From positions 1-7,317 of the forward strand of contig JALOMD010000135.1 in assembly GCA_025455595.1 (NCBI GenBank): a DNA stretch of 7,317 nucleotides, given 5' to 3'. How positions within the stretch are numbered: position 1 is the first letter of the stretch; each line of letters opens with the position of its first letter. The stretch is from Cytophagales bacterium. GTDB lineage: Bacteria > Bacteroidota > Bacteroidia > Cytophagales > 172606-1. The position numbers were made by a program, and so were the translations under genes. The notes beneath the pieces are model-generated. The model was not told the DNA's origin. It saw nothing but the letters and a program-made list of their open reading frames with translations, and ran no database searches. This document shows, one piece after another, positions 5,658 through 7,317 of the stretch.

Positions 5658-5714
5658 TGTAAAATATTCCTTTTTTCATCGGAAAAAATCCGACGAACAA
5701 AGGAATATTTTACA
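5658..5714. promoter_or_regulatory. Long inverted repeat upstream of the AbiE locus: probable AbiEi operator
   Basis: TGTAAAATATTCCTTT (5658-5673) and AAAGGAATATTTTACA (5699-5714) are perfect 16-bp inverted arms. The 25-nt spacer contains a small hairpin, TCGGA-AAAAA-TCCGA (5679-5693). The right arm covers the place where a -33 element of the abiEi promoter should be. AbiEi antitoxins are known to repress their own promoters by binding inverted repeats, so this is the best operator candidate. The hairpin could also terminate transcription from the DUF2721 gene, although the tail after it is only moderately T-rich. Confidence 0.65.
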
Positions 5715-5723
5715 CATTTGGCT

Positions 5724-5731
5724 TATATTTG
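5724..5731 (+). promoter_or_regulatory. -7 box of the AbiE operon promoter
   Basis: TATATTTG is an exact TAnnTTTG match. It would start transcription near 5738, about 34 nt before the abiEi ATG at 5772. No TTG is found at the usual distance; that position is inside the right arm of the inverted repeat. This suggests a weak core promoter dominated by the operator. Confidence 0.6.
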
Positions 5732-5741
5732 GAGAAAACTT

Positions 5742-5755
5742 CCCAAAACGCCGAC
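5742..5755 (-). repeat. Half copy of palindrome A in the abiEi leader
   Basis: CCCAAAACGCCGAC is identical to 4194-4207, the right arm and flank of palindrome A copy 4, and to the reverse complement of 2138-2151. The other arm is absent. It lies between the promoter and the start codon of abiEi. Confidence 0.55.
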
Positions 5756-5771
5756 GTGGCAGCCTCACCGA

Positions 5772-6425
5772 ATGATTGCAGATTTCAAGGAAATCGTACA
5801 ACCCTACGCCGAAGAACTGCTGCCCAAGCACGTCGTCTTGCATCTGCTGAAAGATTACAAAAGGCCCTACGACAAAATCAACGAATTGGTGCAAAAAGGC
5901 GAGTTGACGCTGTTGAAAAGAGGCGTGTACATGCCCGGCCCCAAGCTTTCCATAGCAAAACCCGCTTCGTTTCTCATTGCCAACCACTTGTGGGGACCGA
6001 GTTACGTTTCGTTGGAGAGTGCCCTTGCGCATTGGGGCTTGATTCCGGAACGGGTTTACGAGACAACTTCAGTGACACTGAAAGAATCCAAGGTTTACAA
6101 AACACCGGCGGGCCGATTTGTCTATACGCATCTTCCGCCGCCGTACTATTCTTTCGGCATTAAACGATTGGAAGTGGCCGACAAACAGGCAGTTTTAATT
6201 GCTTCGCCTGAAAAAGCCCTGTGCGACAAAATAGTGACAACCTCCGGCGTTCTGCTGCGCAGCCCCAAACAAACGTTGGATTTCTTGACGGAAGACTTGC
6301 GGATAGACGCAGATTTAATGCAAACACTTGACGCACGGGAAATCCGCTCGTGGACGACCGACGCACCCAAGCAAAGCAGCCTGCTCATGCTTGCGAAAAC
6401 ACTGGAAAAATACCAAAGGCACTGA
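5772..6425 (+). CDS. abiEi: AbiEi-family antitoxin (type IV toxin-antitoxin system)
   Basis: This 217-residue antitoxin of the AbiE system counters the AbiEii nucleotidyltransferase and normally represses its own operon. Residues about 15-54 form the N-terminal winged helix (LLPKHVVLHLL, then DKINELVQKGELTLLKRGVY). The C-terminal antitoxin domain shows the family's usual pattern: SYVSLESALAHWGLIPE (77-93), the TP-G-F-Y-H strand (111-120), YYSFGIKR (125-132) and the strongly conserved IASPEKALCDKI (143-154). The frame is open upstream to a TTG at 5718, but that lies before the -7 box, so the ATG at 5772 is chosen. No Shine-Dalgarno sequence is seen. The gene appears intact. The toxin gene starts 3 bp after its stop, a normal AbiE operon layout. 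Assignment rests on motifs and gene order. Confidence 0.92.
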   Translation: MIADFKEIVQPYAEELLPKHVVLHLLKDYKRPYDKINELVQKGELTLLKRGVYMPGPKLSIAKPASFLIANHLWGPSYVSLESALAHWGLIPERVYETTSVTLKESKVYKTPAGRFVYTHLPPPYYSFGIKRLEVADKQAVLIASPEKALCDKIVTTSGVLLRSPKQTLDFLTEDLRIDADLMQTLDAREIRSWTTDAPKQSSLLMLAKTLEKYQRH

Positions 6426-6428
6426 CAG

Positions 6429-7305
6429 ATGCTAATTAAGGAATGGCTGGACGAGTACAAGCCCGTCAATAAAGAGAGTGCCGAAGCCGCCCTGCGCGAA
6501 ATCATGCAGGAAATTGCGTTGGCGGGTTTGCAGCGGGGCGGCTTCTTCGAGAAAGCGGCTTTCTACGGCGGCACCGCCCTGCGCATTTTCCACGGGCTTG
6601 ACCGGTTTTCGGAAGACATGGATTTCTCTTTGTTGGCCGCCGACCCGCATTTTTCGCTGATGCCCTATTCGGAGAGCATTGTCACGGAGTTTGAGGCACT
6701 GGGAATGCACGTAAGCGTGAAAGAAAAACACAAAACAACGCAGACAGCCGTTGATTCGGCTTTTTTGAAGCCGGAAACGGTTTGGAAAGAGCTTGTCTTG
6801 GAAGGCGTTGTCCCGCAAGCAAACCTGCAAACGCCGCCCGGACTTAAAATTAAGTTGGAAATAGACCGCCAGCCGCCGCTGGGTTTTGAAACTGAGGAAA
6901 AACTGCTACTCAGGCCGTTTTCCTTCTATGTGAAATGCTTTTCCTTGCCCGATTTGTTTGCCGGAAAAATGCACGCCTTGTTGTTCAGGAAATGGCAAAC
7001 CCGCGTCAAAGGTCGCGACTGGTACGATCAAAGGTCGCGACTGGTACGATTTGGAATGGTACATTAGAAAAGGGGTTCCGCTGCATTTGGAGCATTTCCG
7101 GCTGCGTGCATCTGACAGCGGCGACTGGGCGAAACCGTCTTTGTCAGAGTCGCAACTCATAGCCATGTTGAACAACAAGATTGAAAGCGTTTCTTTTTCG
7201 GCTATTCGTGAAGACATCGTCCGGTTCATTCCAGACGACACAAGGATAAAAATATGGTCGCCAAGGTATTTCAAGGATTTGGTTGCCATGCTGCGTTTTC
7301 AGTAA
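6429..7305 (+). pseudogene. abiEii: AbiEii/AbiGii-family nucleotidyltransferase toxin, frameshifted by a 22-bp tandem duplication
   Basis: AbiEii toxins are cytoplasmic nucleotidyltransferases that arrest growth and can abort phage infection. AAAGG at 6415-6419 may serve as ribosome-binding site for the ATG at 6429. Family motifs are present: GGTALR (47-52) with SEDMDF (61-66) carrying the metal-binding Asp pair, LKIKLEID (139-146), and DLFAGKMHALLFRKWQTRVKGRDWYD (175-200, written here only to show K180 and the D197/D200 pair). The frame runs to a TAG at 7065-7067, giving 212 residues of which the last 12 are foreign. The correct C-terminus resumes in frame 1 at the second repeat copy as KGRDWYDLEWYIRKG and runs 84 residues past WYD to the TAA at 7303. 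Without one copy the protein would have about 284 residues. All core motifs survive in the truncated form, so loss of activity is likely but not certain. Confidence 0.88.
7007..7050 (+). repeat. Exact 22-bp tandem duplication inside abiEii
   Basis: Positions 7007-7028 and 7029-7050 are identical and directly adjacent. Each begins CAAAGGTCGCG and ends GGTACGAT, encoding KGRDWYD. A 22-bp insertion shifts the frame by one base. Removal of either copy joins ...VKGRDWYD to LEWYIRKG without any other change. Confidence 0.97.
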
Positions 7306-7317
7306 TTTTTTGAAAAA

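Noticed and set aside
5718..5771. Upstream extension of abiEi to a TTG start
   Set aside because: It would begin before the TATATTTG box and encode the half palindrome; family-like sequence begins at the ATG at 5772.
6958..7305. Separate 115-residue gene after abiEii
   Set aside because: Its useful part continues the toxin family sequence; its first 23 or so residues are an off-frame reading of the toxin. It is the displaced C-terminus, not an independent gene.

Overview
The window looks like a Bacteroidota chromosome of moderate G+C. The evidence is a fused 3-hydroxyacyl-CoA dehydrogenase/enoyl-CoA hydratase of the type common in that phylum, starts that mostly lack Shine-Dalgarno sequences, and three upstream regions carrying TAnnTTTG, the -7 element of Bacteroidota housekeeping promoters. 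No genus can be named from this.

Left part (1-3987, all minus strand): a MarR-family regulator, then a predicted beta-propeller protein, then a bifunctional beta-oxidation enzyme that runs off the left edge. MarR regulators next to this enzyme are usual in Bacteroidota. The propeller gene between them is the odd one, and palindromic repeats flank it on both sides. Middle part (3988-5638): a divergent gene for a secreted or membrane protein of unknown function with a strong rho-independent terminator, then a repeat-rich intergenic stretch and a three-helix DUF2721 membrane protein.

Right part (5640-7305, plus strand): an AbiE-type (type IV) toxin-antitoxin locus. A 16-bp perfect inverted repeat and a TAnnTTTG promoter precede the antitoxin gene abiEi, and the toxin gene abiEii follows three bases after it. 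The toxin gene is broken by an exact 22-bp tandem duplication (7007-7050). The duplication shifts the frame just after the conserved KGRDWYD motif and cuts the protein from about 284 to 212 residues. Loss of one copy would restore the frame exactly.

The intergenic DNA is dominated by small dispersed repeats. Palindrome A has about 29 bp, with arms GCGTTTTGGG and CCCAAAACGC around a T-rich loop; it has five good copies and several worn or half copies. Palindrome B lies 14 or 10 bp after two of the A copies, giving a composite unit of roughly 70 bp. There are also short degenerate 7- and 8-nt tandem repeats. One A/B unit appears to have become the promoter of the gene at 4300, and another A copy supplies an upstream ATG of the propeller gene. 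No transposase or other candidate mobilising gene is present.
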